From positions 1 through 33,765 of the forward strand of contig JBEIJQ010000015.1 in assembly GCA_040380145.1 (NCBI GenBank): DNA of 33,765 bases. The letters run 5' to 3'. The notes below the pieces were generated by a model that saw nothing but the letters and a program-made list of their open reading frames with translations, made no database searches and was not told the DNA's origin. The DNA is from JBEIJQ01 sp040380145 (GTDB lineage: Bacteria > Bacteroidota > Bacteroidia > Chitinophagales > Saprospiraceae). Both the position numbers and the translations under genes were made by a program. Shown in pieces: positions 1-8,323 of the stretch (positions within the stretch are counted from its first letter, which is position 1; every line of letters starts with the position of its first letter).

Positions 1-1
1 C

Positions 2-1756
2 CACCCGGGCTTCGGGTTCCTGTCCGAAAACGCCGCTTTCGCCCGCCGCGTCCGCGAGGCCGGGCTGATCTTCGTGGGCCCCACCCCCGAAGCCATCGAG
101 GCGATGGGCGACAAGGCCAATTCCAAGGTCCTGCTGGAATCCCACGGCGTGCCCCTGATCCCCGGTTACCAGGGCGATGACCAGTCCACGACGCGCCTCG
201 AAGCGGAAGCGCTTCGGATCGGTTTCCCACTGTTGGTCAAGGCATCGGCCGGCGGCGGCGGCAAGGGGATGCGGATCGTGCGCGATGCCGCCGATCTGCA
301 CGGGGCCATAGAGGCGGCCCGCGGCGAGGCGCTGTCGGCCTTCGGCGACGGGCGCCTGCTGCTCGAGCGCTACTTCGACTTGGCGCGCCACATCGAGGTA
401 CAGGTGGTGGGCGACCACCACGGCAAGATCCTGCACTTTTACGAACGCGAATGTTCGATGCAGCGGCGTTTCCAAAAGGTGATCGAAGAGGCCCCCTCGC
501 CGACGCTCACGCCCGCGCAGCGCGAACAGATCTGCACCAGTGCCCTGCGCGTGGCCGGCGCTGTCGGCTATACCAACGCCGGCACCGTGGAAATGCTCTT
601 GGATCCGCAGGGCAACCACTACTTCTTGGAGATGAACACCCGCTTGCAAGTAGAGCACCCCGTCACCGAAATCGTCACGGGTTTCGACTTGGTGCGCTTG
701 CAGATCGAAGTGGCCCAAGGGCTTCCGCTGCGGGTCGAACAAAGCGAGATCTCGCTCCGCGGGCATGCCGTGGAGGCGCGCTTGTACGCCGAGGACGCGC
801 GGGAGGATTTCCGCCCGGCCACCGGCACGGTCCATGTGTGGCAGGTCGGCGAGGTGCCCGGCCTGCGGCTCGACAGCGGCGTGGAGAGCGGCTCTTCGGT
901 GGAGGCGTTCTACGATCCGATGATCGCCAAGGTCATTGCCGGCGGGTCCACCCGCACCGAGGCCGCGGCGCGTCTGTACCGCGGGCTTTCCGAACTGGCG
1001 GCCCTCGGCATCGTCCACAACCGCAGCTTCTTGATGGCCCTGCTGCGCCACCCCGATTTCGCCGAAAACCGCTTCGACACGCGCTGGATCGAACGGAACC
1101 TGCACGACCTGAAATCGCGGCTGATGCCCACCGAAAACCAGTTGGACCAGTACGCGCTCGCCACGACGCTGTTCCGCTGGCGCGAACGCGAAAACCGGCG
1201 CGACCTCCTGCGCCACCTCCCTTCGGGCTGGCGAAACCTGCACTATGCGCCCCAACGGGAGGCGTTCCGATTCGGCGCCGACGCTCGGGAAGTGCTCTAC
1301 CGGTTCGATCCGCCCAACCGCTTCGCCTGTACGGTGGACGACCGCCCCTACACGGTCGAACTGCATCCCGATGAGGGGGCGAACAGCGTTTCGATGTCCG
1401 TGGACGGCCGCCGGCGGCGTTTGTGCATCGCTGCGACGGGCACCAACCAGTACCATGTCCAAGCCCCCGGCGAAAGCGACCTGCGCATCGCCGCCGAAGA
1501 CCGCTTCCCATTGCCCGAGGAAACCCGCGCCGCCGGATCGCACACTGCGCCGATGCCCGGACAGGTGGTGCGGCTGCTCGTGGAAGAAGGAGAATCCGTC
1601 GAGGAAGGCCGGCCGCTGCTGGTGCTCAATTCCATGAAAATGGAAAATGTGCTCTACGCGGCCACCTCCGGAAAAGTGGCCTCCCTCCTCGTAGCCGCCG
1701 GACAGTTCGTGGAGGCCGACACGCTGATGCTCGTGATCGCCGCCGAGGAAGGCTGA
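2..1756 (+). CDS. Acyl-CoA carboxylase, biotin carboxylase/BCCP alpha subunit (5' truncated)
   Basis: The gene runs in from the left edge: codons from base 2 read HPGFGFLSEN and then GLIFVGPTPEAIEAMGDK, the usual start region of a biotin carboxylase fold, so the true start lies upstream and the GTG at 74 is internal. An ATP-grasp domain follows, with the glycine-rich loop KASAGGGGKGMR and the LEMNTRLQVEHPVTE segment that holds catalytic and metal-binding residues. The last 70 residues form a biotinyl carrier domain, with NSMKMEN around the biotin-accepting lysine (SMKM where AMKM is commoner). Such fused subunits carboxylate acetyl-, propionyl- or methylcrotonyl-CoA together with a separate carboxyltransferase subunit. 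None is in view, so the substrate cannot be fixed. Family assignment is firm, the exact acyl-CoA is open. Confidence 0.93.
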   Translation, partial: HPGFGFLSENAAFARRVREAGLIFVGPTPEAIEAMGDKANSKVLLESHGVPLIPGYQGDDQSTTRLEAEALRIGFPLLVKASAGGGGKGMRIVRDAADLHGAIEAARGEALSAFGDGRLLLERYFDLARHIEVQVVGDHHGKILHFYERECSMQRRFQKVIEEAPSPTLTPAQREQICTSALRVAGAVGYTNAGTVEMLLDPQGNHYFLEMNTRLQVEHPVTEIVTGFDLVRLQIEVAQGLPLRVEQSEISLRGHAVEARLYAEDAREDFRPATGTVHVWQVGEVPGLRLDSGVESGSSVEAFYDPMIAKVIAGGSTRTEAAARLYRGLSELAALGIVHNRSFLMALLRHPDFAENRFDTRWIERNLHDLKSRLMPTENQLDQYALATTLFRWRERENRRDLLRHLPSGWRNLHYAPQREAFRFGADAREVLYRFDPPNRFACTVDDRPYTVELHPDEGANSVSMSVDGRRRRLCIAATGTNQYHVQAPGESDLRIAAEDRFPLPEETRAAGSHTAPMPGQVVRLLVEEGESVEEGRPLLVLNSMKMENVLYAATSGKVASLLVAAGQFVEADTLMLVIAAEEG

Positions 1757-2052
1757 TTTTTTCGTGTCATTTGTTTGTCATAAAATCCGCCGAACAGGTA
1801 GGAGCACCTTTCTTTTTTCGAAAATTTTTTTATAAAAAACTGAAAATAAATTTTTTATAAAAAATTTTTTCCCAAAAAAATTTCGACTGATTTTCGTCAG
1901 TTTCCAGTCAGACCGAAGTCATACCCGTCTCCGTGGCCCGTGGGTTAGTTTTGCCCCGATCGCATTCGCGCCGTGTCCGCACCGCACTTCTGACAAAACC
2001 GTGACACGCCAGTGAGAACCAAGCCGTACCTTAGCGGCGTTTTTCGGACAAT
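1757..2052. other. AT-rich intergenic region upstream of hemA
   Basis: No gene is visible in these 296 bases. The middle holds two near-copies of a T-run/ATA/A-run element, at 1825-1839 and 1851-1864, in sharp contrast to the GC-rich flanking genes. A weak match to the Bacteroidota -7 element, TACCTTAG, lies at 2027-2034, 18 bases before the hemA ATG. No convincing -33 element or terminator hairpin was found. Confidence 0.5.
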
Positions 2053-3294
2053 ATGAAACCGCTCGACTGTTACAAAATCATCACGCTGACGCACCAACAG
2101 ACCAAACTGACCCAGATCGGGAAGTTTGTTCTGCAGGGCTTGGACAACGACGAGGCCATGCGGGAGCAGCTCAACGCGTGCCGTGTGCAGTTCGATTGCG
2201 AAGAAATGCTGTATTTGTCCACTTGCAACCGCGTGATGTTCTTCTTCGTCTCGCAACAACCTTTCGATCGATCGGCAACGGCTGATTTTTTCCGTTTCCT
2301 GCGTCCGGATCTTTCCGCGCAGGACTTGGAATTTGTGGCCGAGCATGCATTGATTTACGAAGGACTGGAAGCGATCGGGCACCTTTTTGAAGTGGCCTCT
2401 TCCATCAATTCCCTCGTGGTGGGCGAAAGGGAAATCTTGCGCCAACTGCGCGAGGCCTACGACCGTTGCCATGGACTGGGGCTCACAGGCGACAACATCC
2501 GGCTGGCGATGCGCTTTGCCGTGGAAGCCGCCAAGGAAGTGTATTCCCGGACCCGAATCGGAGAAAAACCCGTTTCCGTGGTTTCGTTGGCCGTCCAGCG
2601 GCTGCTTTCGCAGCGCCCGCAAAAGGACGCCCGCATCCTATTGATCGGCGCGGGTCAGACCAACCACTTAGTGGGCAAGTTGCTGGTCAAACACGGTTTC
2701 CAGCACTTCACGGTCTTCAACCGCAGCATGGAAGGCTCCGAACAGTTGGCCAAAAAGGTCGGCGGACGCGCTTTTCGATTGGACGAACTGCCCTACTACC
2801 GCGAGGGCTTCGACATAATGGTGGTCTGCACCGGAGCCACCGAGCCGATCGTCACGCCACCGCTGTTCGAAGTGCTGCTCAACAGCGAAACGGCTCCCAA
2901 GCAGGTCGTTGACCTCTCCATCCCCAACAATGTCCACCCGGATGTGGCCTCCCGCACGGGGCTCCACTACACGGAAGTGGAGGATCTACGGGCCTTGGCG
3001 CGCGAAAACCTGGCTTTCCGTCAACAGGAAGTCGAGTGCGCAACGGAAATGCTCCGCGAACAGCTCGATGCTTTCGCACATCATTTCCGCTCCCGCCAAC
3101 TCGAAGTGGCCCTTCGGGATGTTCCCGTGCAGATCAAGGCCATCCGCGAACGCGCGATCAACGAAGTGTTCAGCGACGAGGTCAACGCCCTCGCGCCCGA
3201 AACGCGCGACCTCGTGGAGCGGATGATGACCTATATGGAGCGCAAGTGCATCGGCGTGCCGATGAAGGTCGCCAAGGAATCCCTGCTGAAATAA
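2053..3294 (+). CDS. hemA: Glutamyl-tRNA reductase
   Basis: The 413-residue product is full length for the family. It catalyses the NADPH-dependent reduction of glutamyl-tRNA(Glu) to glutamate-1-semialdehyde, the first committed step of C5-route tetrapyrrole synthesis in the cytoplasm. The catalytic cysteine is in LSTCNR (C58). HLFEVASSINSLVVGEREIL (from H110) is the conserved active-site segment, and RILLIGAGQTN (about 194-204) is the NADPH-binding Rossmann loop. A C-terminal helical dimerisation region follows. The ATG at 2053 lies 19 bases after a possible -7 element. The gene stands alone: hemL, hemC and other haem genes are not in view, and the next gene, lptB, is convergent with 41 bases between the stops. 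The fold assignment is secure from motifs spread along the protein. Confidence 0.95.
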   Translation: MKPLDCYKIITLTHQQTKLTQIGKFVLQGLDNDEAMREQLNACRVQFDCEEMLYLSTCNRVMFFFVSQQPFDRSATADFFRFLRPDLSAQDLEFVAEHALIYEGLEAIGHLFEVASSINSLVVGEREILRQLREAYDRCHGLGLTGDNIRLAMRFAVEAAKEVYSRTRIGEKPVSVVSLAVQRLLSQRPQKDARILLIGAGQTNHLVGKLLVKHGFQHFTVFNRSMEGSEQLAKKVGGRAFRLDELPYYREGFDIMVVCTGATEPIVTPPLFEVLLNSETAPKQVVDLSIPNNVHPDVASRTGLHYTEVEDLRALARENLAFRQQEVECATEMLREQLDAFAHHFRSRQLEVALRDVPVQIKAIRERAINEVFSDEVNALAPETRDLVERMMTYMERKCIGVPMKVAKESLLK

Positions 3295-3335
3295 GAGGGC
3301 TTCCGCACCCCGCCCACCGAAAATCCCTCGACCGA

Positions 3336-4091
3336 TCAGGAGGGCGTTTCGTTGCCTTCTTCTTTTTTTCGGCGCAGTTCGAAATTCCGACCGAGATACA
3401 CACGGCGCACTTGTTCGTCGGCGGCCAGTTCTTCGGCAGTGCCCGCTTTGAGGATGCTTCCCTCGAACATCAGGTAGGCCCGGTCGGTGATCGAGAGTGT
3501 TTCCTGCACGTTGTGGTCGGTGATGAGGATGCCGATGTTTTTTTCCTTCAGTTTCGAAACAATTCCCTGTATGTCTTCCACGGCGATGGGATCGATACCG
3601 GCGAAGGGTTCGTCGAGCAGGATGAACTGCGGATCGACGGCCAGGGCGCGGGCGATCTCGGTGCGGCGGCGTTCGCCGCCCGAAAGCGTGTCGCCGTTGT
3701 TTTTGCGCACTTTGTGGAGACTGAATTCGTCGATGAGCGACTCCAGGGCATCCCGTTGTTGGGCCCTCGACAGGCGGGTCATCTCGAGCACGGCCCGGAT
3801 GTTGTCCTCCACGCTCAGTTTACGGAAAACGGAAGGTTCTTGGGGCAGATAGCCGATGCCTTTTTGGGCGCGGCGGTACATCGGCAGGGTAGTGATCTCT
3901 TCGTTGCCGAGCAGCACCCGACCCGATTCCGGGCGGACGAAACCGACCACCATGTAAAAAGTGGTGGTCTTGCCCGCGCCGTTGGGGCCGAGCAGCCCCA
4001 CGATCTCGCCGCGTTCCACCGACAGCGACACGTTTTTGACGACGGTGCGCTTACCGTAGGATTTGAACAGGTTTTCGGCGTGCAGCTGCAT
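3336..4091 (-). CDS. lptB: LPS export ABC transporter ATP-binding protein LptB
   Basis: The 251-residue cytoplasmic ATPase would power extraction of lipopolysaccharide from the inner membrane with LptF/LptG (not in view). Walker A is GPNGAGKTT (35-43), the Q-loop glutamine is Q84, the ABC signature LSGGE is at 136-140, Walker B FILLDEP at 156-162 and the switch histidine in TDHNVQ at H193. GYLPQEPSVFRKLSVEDNI and LLDEPFAGIDPIAVEDIQ are characteristic of LptB rather than of LivF-type importers. I start at the ATG at 4091 (MQLHAENLFKSYGKR), which matches the family start. The frame stays open upstream, but that stretch is the antisense of the neighbouring gene. The stop of the kinase/RapZ-C gene lies 20 bases upstream, so the two are probably cotranscribed. 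Confidence 0.93.
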   Translation of the reverse strand: MQLHAENLFKSYGKRTVVKNVSLSVERGEIVGLLGPNGAGKTTTFYMVVGFVRPESGRVLLGNEEITTLPMYRRAQKGIGYLPQEPSVFRKLSVEDNIRAVLEMTRLSRAQQRDALESLIDEFSLHKVRKNNGDTLSGGERRRTEIARALAVDPQFILLDEPFAGIDPIAVEDIQGIVSKLKEKNIGILITDHNVQETLSITDRAYLMFEGSILKAGTAEELAADEQVRRVYLGRNFELRRKKEEGNETPS

Positions 4092-4111
4092 GGGTGGGCG
4101 GGATCGTTCGG

Positions 4112-5548
4112 TCAAAAAGGTTCGCGGTGGCGGAGGGCGACTTCGACCCCGTATTTTTTCCGGAAATGCTCGGAAAGGGCGTTGGCCGCGAACACCGAGC
4201 GGTGCCGCCCCCCTGTACAGCCGAACCACACCGAGAAGCGATCGTGGCCCCGAGTGCGGAAATTTTCGAAATGGCGGTCCACCAAGGCAAAAACCGCTTC
4301 GAGGAAAGCGGGCATTTCGGTGCGGGCGCGCAGGAAATCGGCCACGGGCGCATCCAGTCCGGTGAGCGGCCGAAATTCGGGCGAGCGGCCGGGGTTGTCG
4401 ATGCCCCGGCAATCGAACACGAAGCCTCCGCCGTGTTCGGGATGTCCGTCGGGCAATCCTTTTTTATAAGAAAAACTCATGACCTCGACGTGTACCACCG
4501 AAGCCTCTTCTTTTCGAAGGGGCGGCGCATAACGGCCTGCGATTTCCGGGGAGCAGAGCCCCGACAGGGAGCGCAGCAGTTCGGGCATGGGTATCGGCAG
4601 GGCGGGACCCGAAAGCCAACGGCGGATGTTTTCCAGTCCGTACGGGATGCTATCGAGAAAGTGCCGGCGTTTTTCGAACAGTCCGCGGAAGCCGTAAGAG
4701 CCAAGCACTTGGAGCCCGCGCAACAGCACGAATCCACGGAACCGCTCCCGGAAATCCGCTTCGTCCACTGCGACGAGTTCGCGCAGGGCGACGAGGTATC
4801 CGTCCAGCAACTTTTCGCGGACCGTTTCGGGCAGATCGGCCTTGGCTTGGTACAACAGGGAGGCCACATCGTATCCGAGGGGGCCTTTTTTTCCGCCTTG
4901 GAAATCGATGAAGCGCACCCGCTCATCCTTCACGAGGATGTTGCGAGCTTGGAAATCGCGGTACAGGAAAAACTCTCCCGGTCCTTGAAGCAGAAAAGCG
5001 GAGAGTGCCTCGAAATCGTTTTCGAGCGCCCGCTCGTCGAATTCCACTTTGTGGGGCTTGAGGAAGTAATATTTGAAATAATTCAGGTCCGAAAGCACCG
5101 CTTGCCGGTCGAACAAATCCCCGTGTTGGCAAAGGCTCCAATCGAGTCCATCACCGCCCGTGACCTGTAAGCGGGCCAGTTCGCGCAGTGCCTGTCGGTA
5201 CAGGTCGAGTGCCCGTTCGGGTTCGGCTCCGGAGGGGAGTCCGCGCCGTTCTTCGAGCAGCCGGTCGAGCAGGGAATCGTCGCCGAGGTCTTCTTGCAGG
5301 TAAACGCCTTGATCGAGGTTATCGGCGAGGATCTCGGGCACCGGAAGGCCTTGGGCCCGGAAATGGCGGGCAAAAGAAACAAAGGCCCGGTTTTCGGCAT
5401 CGTGGCGGTGCCAGGTGCCCATGACCGTTCCGCCCGGCCCGCCGAGCCGGACATAACGGCGGTCGGAGCCCGAAAGGGGGAGCGTTTCGCAGCGATCTGG
5501 GGCTGCGCCGCACCATTGGCCGTAGAGAGCTTGGAGAGCGTCGAGCAT
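4112..5548 (-). CDS. Fusion of AmgK-like phosphotransferase and RapZ C-terminal domain
   Basis: The 478-residue protein has two parts. Residues about 20-310 are an aminoglycoside-phosphotransferase-like kinase: LYRDFQARNIL supplies the catalytic D198 and N203, with arginine at the place of the usual histidine, and IDFQGGKKGPLGYDVASLL (214-232) is the metal-binding segment, closest in my memory to MurNAc/GlcNAc kinase AmgK. Residues 351-476 are the RapZ C-terminal domain, with MSFSYKKGLP, FDCRGIDNP, RPLTGLD and GCTGGRHRSV (443-452). The N-terminal P-loop domain of full RapZ is absent. In enterobacteria the RapZ C-domain binds glucosamine-6-phosphate and the GlmZ RNA; here that role is inference. 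I chose the ATG at 5548 because longer starts overlap the upstream gene. The gene lies 41 bases after the zinc-ribbon gene and 20 before lptB. Confidence 0.88.
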   Translation of the reverse strand: MLDALQALYGQWCGAAPDRCETLPLSGSDRRYVRLGGPGGTVMGTWHRHDAENRAFVSFARHFRAQGLPVPEILADNLDQGVYLQEDLGDDSLLDRLLEERRGLPSGAEPERALDLYRQALRELARLQVTGGDGLDWSLCQHGDLFDRQAVLSDLNYFKYYFLKPHKVEFDERALENDFEALSAFLLQGPGEFFLYRDFQARNILVKDERVRFIDFQGGKKGPLGYDVASLLYQAKADLPETVREKLLDGYLVALRELVAVDEADFRERFRGFVLLRGLQVLGSYGFRGLFEKRRHFLDSIPYGLENIRRWLSGPALPIPMPELLRSLSGLCSPEIAGRYAPPLRKEEASVVHVEVMSFSYKKGLPDGHPEHGGGFVFDCRGIDNPGRSPEFRPLTGLDAPVADFLRARTEMPAFLEAVFALVDRHFENFRTRGHDRFSVWFGCTGGRHRSVFAANALSEHFRKKYGVEVALRHREPF

Positions 5549-5589
5549 TTTTTCCGGAGAAAAAACAGGCCCCGAGAGAAAAGAGGGGA

Positions 5590-6333
5590 TCAGGCGTTGG
5601 CCACCAGCGAGGGGTTGGCGATATCGTCGTCGACGACCACGCGACCACAGTGTTCGCAAACGATGACCTTTTTGCGCTGGCGGATCTCCAGTTGGCGCTG
5701 GGGCGGGATCTGGTTGAAGCAACCGCCGCAGGCGTTCCGTTCGATCTTGGCCACGGCCAATCCGTTGCGGTAGGCTCCGCGTATCTTGTTGTAGCCGACC
5801 AACAGGCGGTCTTCGACCAATTTGGCGGCACGGTCCGACTTTTTCTGCAATTCGGCTTCCTGCTTTTCCGTTTTTTGGATGATTTCTTTGAGTTCCTCGC
5901 GCTTCACTTCGAGGTCGCCGCTTTTCTTGTCCACCATGCCCTTGTTTTGCTCCAAGGTTTCTTGGCGTCCCTTGATCGCGCGCTGGATATCGGTCATTTT
6001 CCTCTGGGCCAGTTGGATTTCCAAGCGCTGGTTTTCGATTTCCCGGTTGATCGCTTCGAATTCCCGGTTGTTCTTGACGTCGTTCAATTGCTCGTTGTAA
6101 CGGGCGATCGTGTTTTCGGCGTCTTTGACGTTCACTTTTTGGCGCGCGACCTCGAGATCGAGATCTTTGATCTCGGCCTCGATTTTTTTGATCCGGGTCT
6201 GGGTCCCGGCGATTTCGTCTTCCAGGTCGCGCACCTCGATGGGGAGTTCGCCTTTGAGGATACGGATTTCGTCCAGTTGGGAGTCTATTTTTTGCAGTTC
6301 GAACAGTGCCCGGAGTTTTTCTTCGACCGTCAT
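5590..6333 (-). CDS. Coiled-coil C4 zinc-ribbon protein (CT398/HP0958-like, DUF164)
   Basis: The 247-residue product begins MTVEEKLRALFELQKIDSQLDE. A long charged coiled coil follows (about 30-175), then a C-terminal zinc ribbon with C202, C205, C226 and C229 (CGGC and CEHC). This is the layout of the HP0958/FlgZ and CT398 family, whose members are linked to RpoN or flagellar partners in Helicobacter and Chlamydia; no such role can be read from this sequence. The ATG at 6333 matches the family start, while the frame extends upstream into the Nif3 gene without support. A TACTTTTG element on the minus strand (6422-6415), inside the end of the Nif3 gene, could be an internal promoter. It sits 34 bases after the Nif3 stop, a pairing I recall as common in Bacteroidota. 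Confidence 0.85.
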   Translation of the reverse strand: MTVEEKLRALFELQKIDSQLDEIRILKGELPIEVRDLEDEIAGTQTRIKKIEAEIKDLDLEVARQKVNVKDAENTIARYNEQLNDVKNNREFEAINREIENQRLEIQLAQRKMTDIQRAIKGRQETLEQNKGMVDKKSGDLEVKREELKEIIQKTEKQEAELQKKSDRAAKLVEDRLLVGYNKIRGAYRNGLAVAKIERNACGGCFNQIPPQRQLEIRQRKKVIVCEHCGRVVVDDDIANPSLVANA

Positions 6334-6367
6334 AGCGTTGCGGGATTTCGGATAAATGGGAAACAGA

Positions 6368-7465
6368 TTACAGATAATGCACGGGATTGGTGGAGGTTTC
6401 CGCCAAACGAACCGCAAAAGTAGGGAATTTTTCGGACAAAACGCGGAAAAATAATTCCATGGTGTATTGTTCGCATTCGAAATGGCCTATATCGGCGATG
6501 ACGATGCGGTCCTCGGCCCCGAAAAACTCGTGGTATTTGAAATCCGCGCTGATGTACACATCGGCTCCGGACCCGATGGCGTCGCCGAGCAGGAAGCTGC
6601 CCGCGCCGCCGCAGAAGGCGATGCGCTGCACGGTGGGCTTGAGGATCCGGGTGTGGCGCAGGCAACCGGCTCCCATGCGGTTTTTCACATGGAGCAGAAA
6701 ATCTGCCGTGGGCATGGGCGCTTCGAGTTCGCCGACCATACCGGCACCGATGTCGGGGTGCGGGTTTTCGATGGAGATCACGCTGTAGGCGATTTCCTCG
6801 TACGGGTGGACGGCGCGCAGCGCCTTGAGGATCGCGGACTGTTGGTGGGCGGAAAAGATGACTTCGATCATGGTTTCCGGCTCGTTTTGCCGGATGCCGT
6901 GCTGGCCCACGAACGGATCGGTTCCGGGCCCGGCCCGGAAAGTACCCGTGCCCGGCAAGCTGAAGCTGCATTCGTCGTATCGGCCGATGTGGCCGGCCCC
7001 GGCCGCGAAGAGGCCCTCGAGTACGCGGGCGGCGTGTTCGTGCGGGGCATAGGTGACGAGTTTTTTGAGAATGCCGGTTTTGGGCGACAGGATGCGGGTG
7101 CCGCGAACGCCCAGTTTTTCGGCGATCATGGTGTTCACGCCGTTGTAGAGCATGTTGTCGGCGTTTGTGTGGGCGGCGTAGATCGCCACGCCGTGCCGGA
7201 CGGCTTTCATCACGGTGCGTTCCACATGGTTTTTGCCGTTGAGCCGCTTGAGCCCACGGAACACGATCGGGTGGTGCGACAGCACGAGGTTGCAGCCTTT
7301 GGCAATGGCCTCGTCCAAAACGGCCTCGGTGGTGTCGAGGCTGATCAGCACACCGGTCGCTTCGGCGCTCGGGTCGCCCACGAGTAGGCCGGCGTTGTCG
7401 TAGTCTTCTTGGTACATCGGAGGGGCGATCCGCTCGATGGCTCCGGTCAGGTCGGATATTTTCAT
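6368..7465 (-). CDS. Nif3-like dinuclear metal centre protein (DUF34)
   Basis: The 365-residue protein belongs to the Nif3/YbgI/DUF34 family. These proteins form toroidal hexamers with a two-metal site, and their biochemical role is still debated (cyclohydrolase-like or metal-handling). Seen here: YDNAGLLVGD near the start, LSHHPIVFRGLKRL with metal-binding histidines, AAHTNADN, and near the C-terminus SADFKYHEFF and ADIGHFECEQYTMELF, which contribute the second set of ligands. A middle insert of about 100 residues containing VIFSAHQQSAILKALRAVHPYEE matches the PII-like domain found in longer members. The ATG at 7465 (MKISDLTGAIERIAPP) fits the family start; the upstream extension is low complexity. 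It lies 44 bases from the CarboxypepD_reg gene and 34 from the zinc-ribbon gene. Confidence 0.9.
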   Translation of the reverse strand: MKISDLTGAIERIAPPMYQEDYDNAGLLVGDPSAEATGVLISLDTTEAVLDEAIAKGCNLVLSHHPIVFRGLKRLNGKNHVERTVMKAVRHGVAIYAAHTNADNMLYNGVNTMIAEKLGVRGTRILSPKTGILKKLVTYAPHEHAARVLEGLFAAGAGHIGRYDECSFSLPGTGTFRAGPGTDPFVGQHGIRQNEPETMIEVIFSAHQQSAILKALRAVHPYEEIAYSVISIENPHPDIGAGMVGELEAPMPTADFLLHVKNRMGAGCLRHTRILKPTVQRIAFCGGAGSFLLGDAIGSGADVYISADFKYHEFFGAEDRIVIADIGHFECEQYTMELFFRVLSEKFPTFAVRLAETSTNPVHYL

Positions 7466-7509
7466 TTGCTGTTTTTGGAAAAAAAGAAAAAACGGGCGAT
7501 GCGAAACCG

Positions 7510-8196
7510 TCAATCGTCGTCGTCCTTCCTTTTCTTTTTGTCTTTGAGCGATTTGATGAACTGTCCCCAAGCCAAGGGGCTCATGATGGGCATCGCGGGC
7601 ATTTGTCCGCCGAAGGTGTACAGGTTGCGGGCCTGCATGCGCAGGTAATAGTCGCCGTTTTCGTCGCCGTCAGGCTTCATGGCCTTGGCGATGCGGCGCA
7701 GTTCGCGCTCCGCGAGGTTTTTGGAGGCGACATCTTCGAGAGCGAGGGCATCTGTGGGGGCCATCGCCAAAAATTCCAGCCGCAGATTGTCGCGGTCGGG
7801 CCAAGGGAACACCACCGCGCTGGGCAGTTCATATTCGGTCTCCAACAGTTCGATCGTCACGGACATCCGCGGGGTGGGGTGGTTTTTCGGCACCGTCAGT
7901 TCCTGGGTCTTGAATCCGAGGGCGGAGATCAGGACGGTCTCGCCTTTTTTCACCACGATCGAAAAGATGCCGGAAAAATTGGCCAAGGTTCCCCGTCCGC
8001 CCTTTTTCAAGGTCACGGTGGCGAACGGCACGGGGACCTGCGCATCGCCGCGGCCCGTGAAAACCGCCCCGGTCACTTCCACGATGGTCGTATCGGGCGG
8101 CAGATCGGCCCCTGAAGCCGTTCGGGGAACAAGCGCGCAGGCGAGCAGACAAATAGGCAGGACTGCGGCGCGCAGAGAATCGAGGGTTCGTTTCAT
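7510..8196 (-). CDS. Exported CarboxypepD_reg domain protein
   Basis: The 228-residue protein has a signal peptide: basic MKRTLDSLR, a hydrophobic stretch to about residue 23, and a likely cut near TASGA. Residues about 38-110 form a carboxypeptidase-D regulatory-like beta domain (VTGAVFTGRGDAQVPVPFAT, then GFKTQELTV), the fold that also sits on SusC proteins. The C-terminal half, with ELPSAVVFPWPDRDNLRLEF and YYLRMQARNLYTFGGQMP, looks like the group of small periplasmic or outer-membrane-attached Bacteroidota proteins of unknown role. It ends in a highly charged tail KKKRKDDDD. A minus-strand TAAATTTG element (8229-8222) sits 25 bases before the ATG and is a credible -7 promoter box, so this gene may start the transcript running towards lptB. 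Confidence 0.8.
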   Translation of the reverse strand: MKRTLDSLRAAVLPICLLACALVPRTASGADLPPDTTIVEVTGAVFTGRGDAQVPVPFATVTLKKGGRGTLANFSGIFSIVVKKGETVLISALGFKTQELTVPKNHPTPRMSVTIELLETEYELPSAVVFPWPDRDNLRLEFLAMAPTDALALEDVASKNLAERELRRIAKAMKPDGDENGDYYLRMQARNLYTFGGQMPAMPIMSPLAWGQFIKSLKDKKKRKDDDD

Positions 8197-8221
8197 GATC
8201 GGTTTTGCTGTTTAAACGCGA

Positions 8222-8229
8222 CAAATTTA
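8222..8229 (-). promoter_or_regulatory. Bacteroidota -7 promoter element before the CarboxypepD_reg gene
   Basis: On the minus strand the bases read TAAATTTG, a full match to the TAnnTTTG -7 consensus, 25 bases upstream of the ATG at 8196. No clear TTG -33 element was found at the expected spacing, so the call rests on the -7 box and position only. Confidence 0.45.
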
Positions 8230-8323
8230 CTGAACGTTGCGGACCGTATGCTATTTTCCGGGCGGCGGGCCAACGAAAAGCGCCTTTGGACGGTCAGTCC
8301 GGACCTACCGCCTGCGGCCGAAT

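Noticed and set aside
3036..4469. 477-codon plus-strand frame spanning hemA's end and lptB
   Set aside because: It overlaps hemA in another frame and lptB in antisense, and no domain is recognisable.
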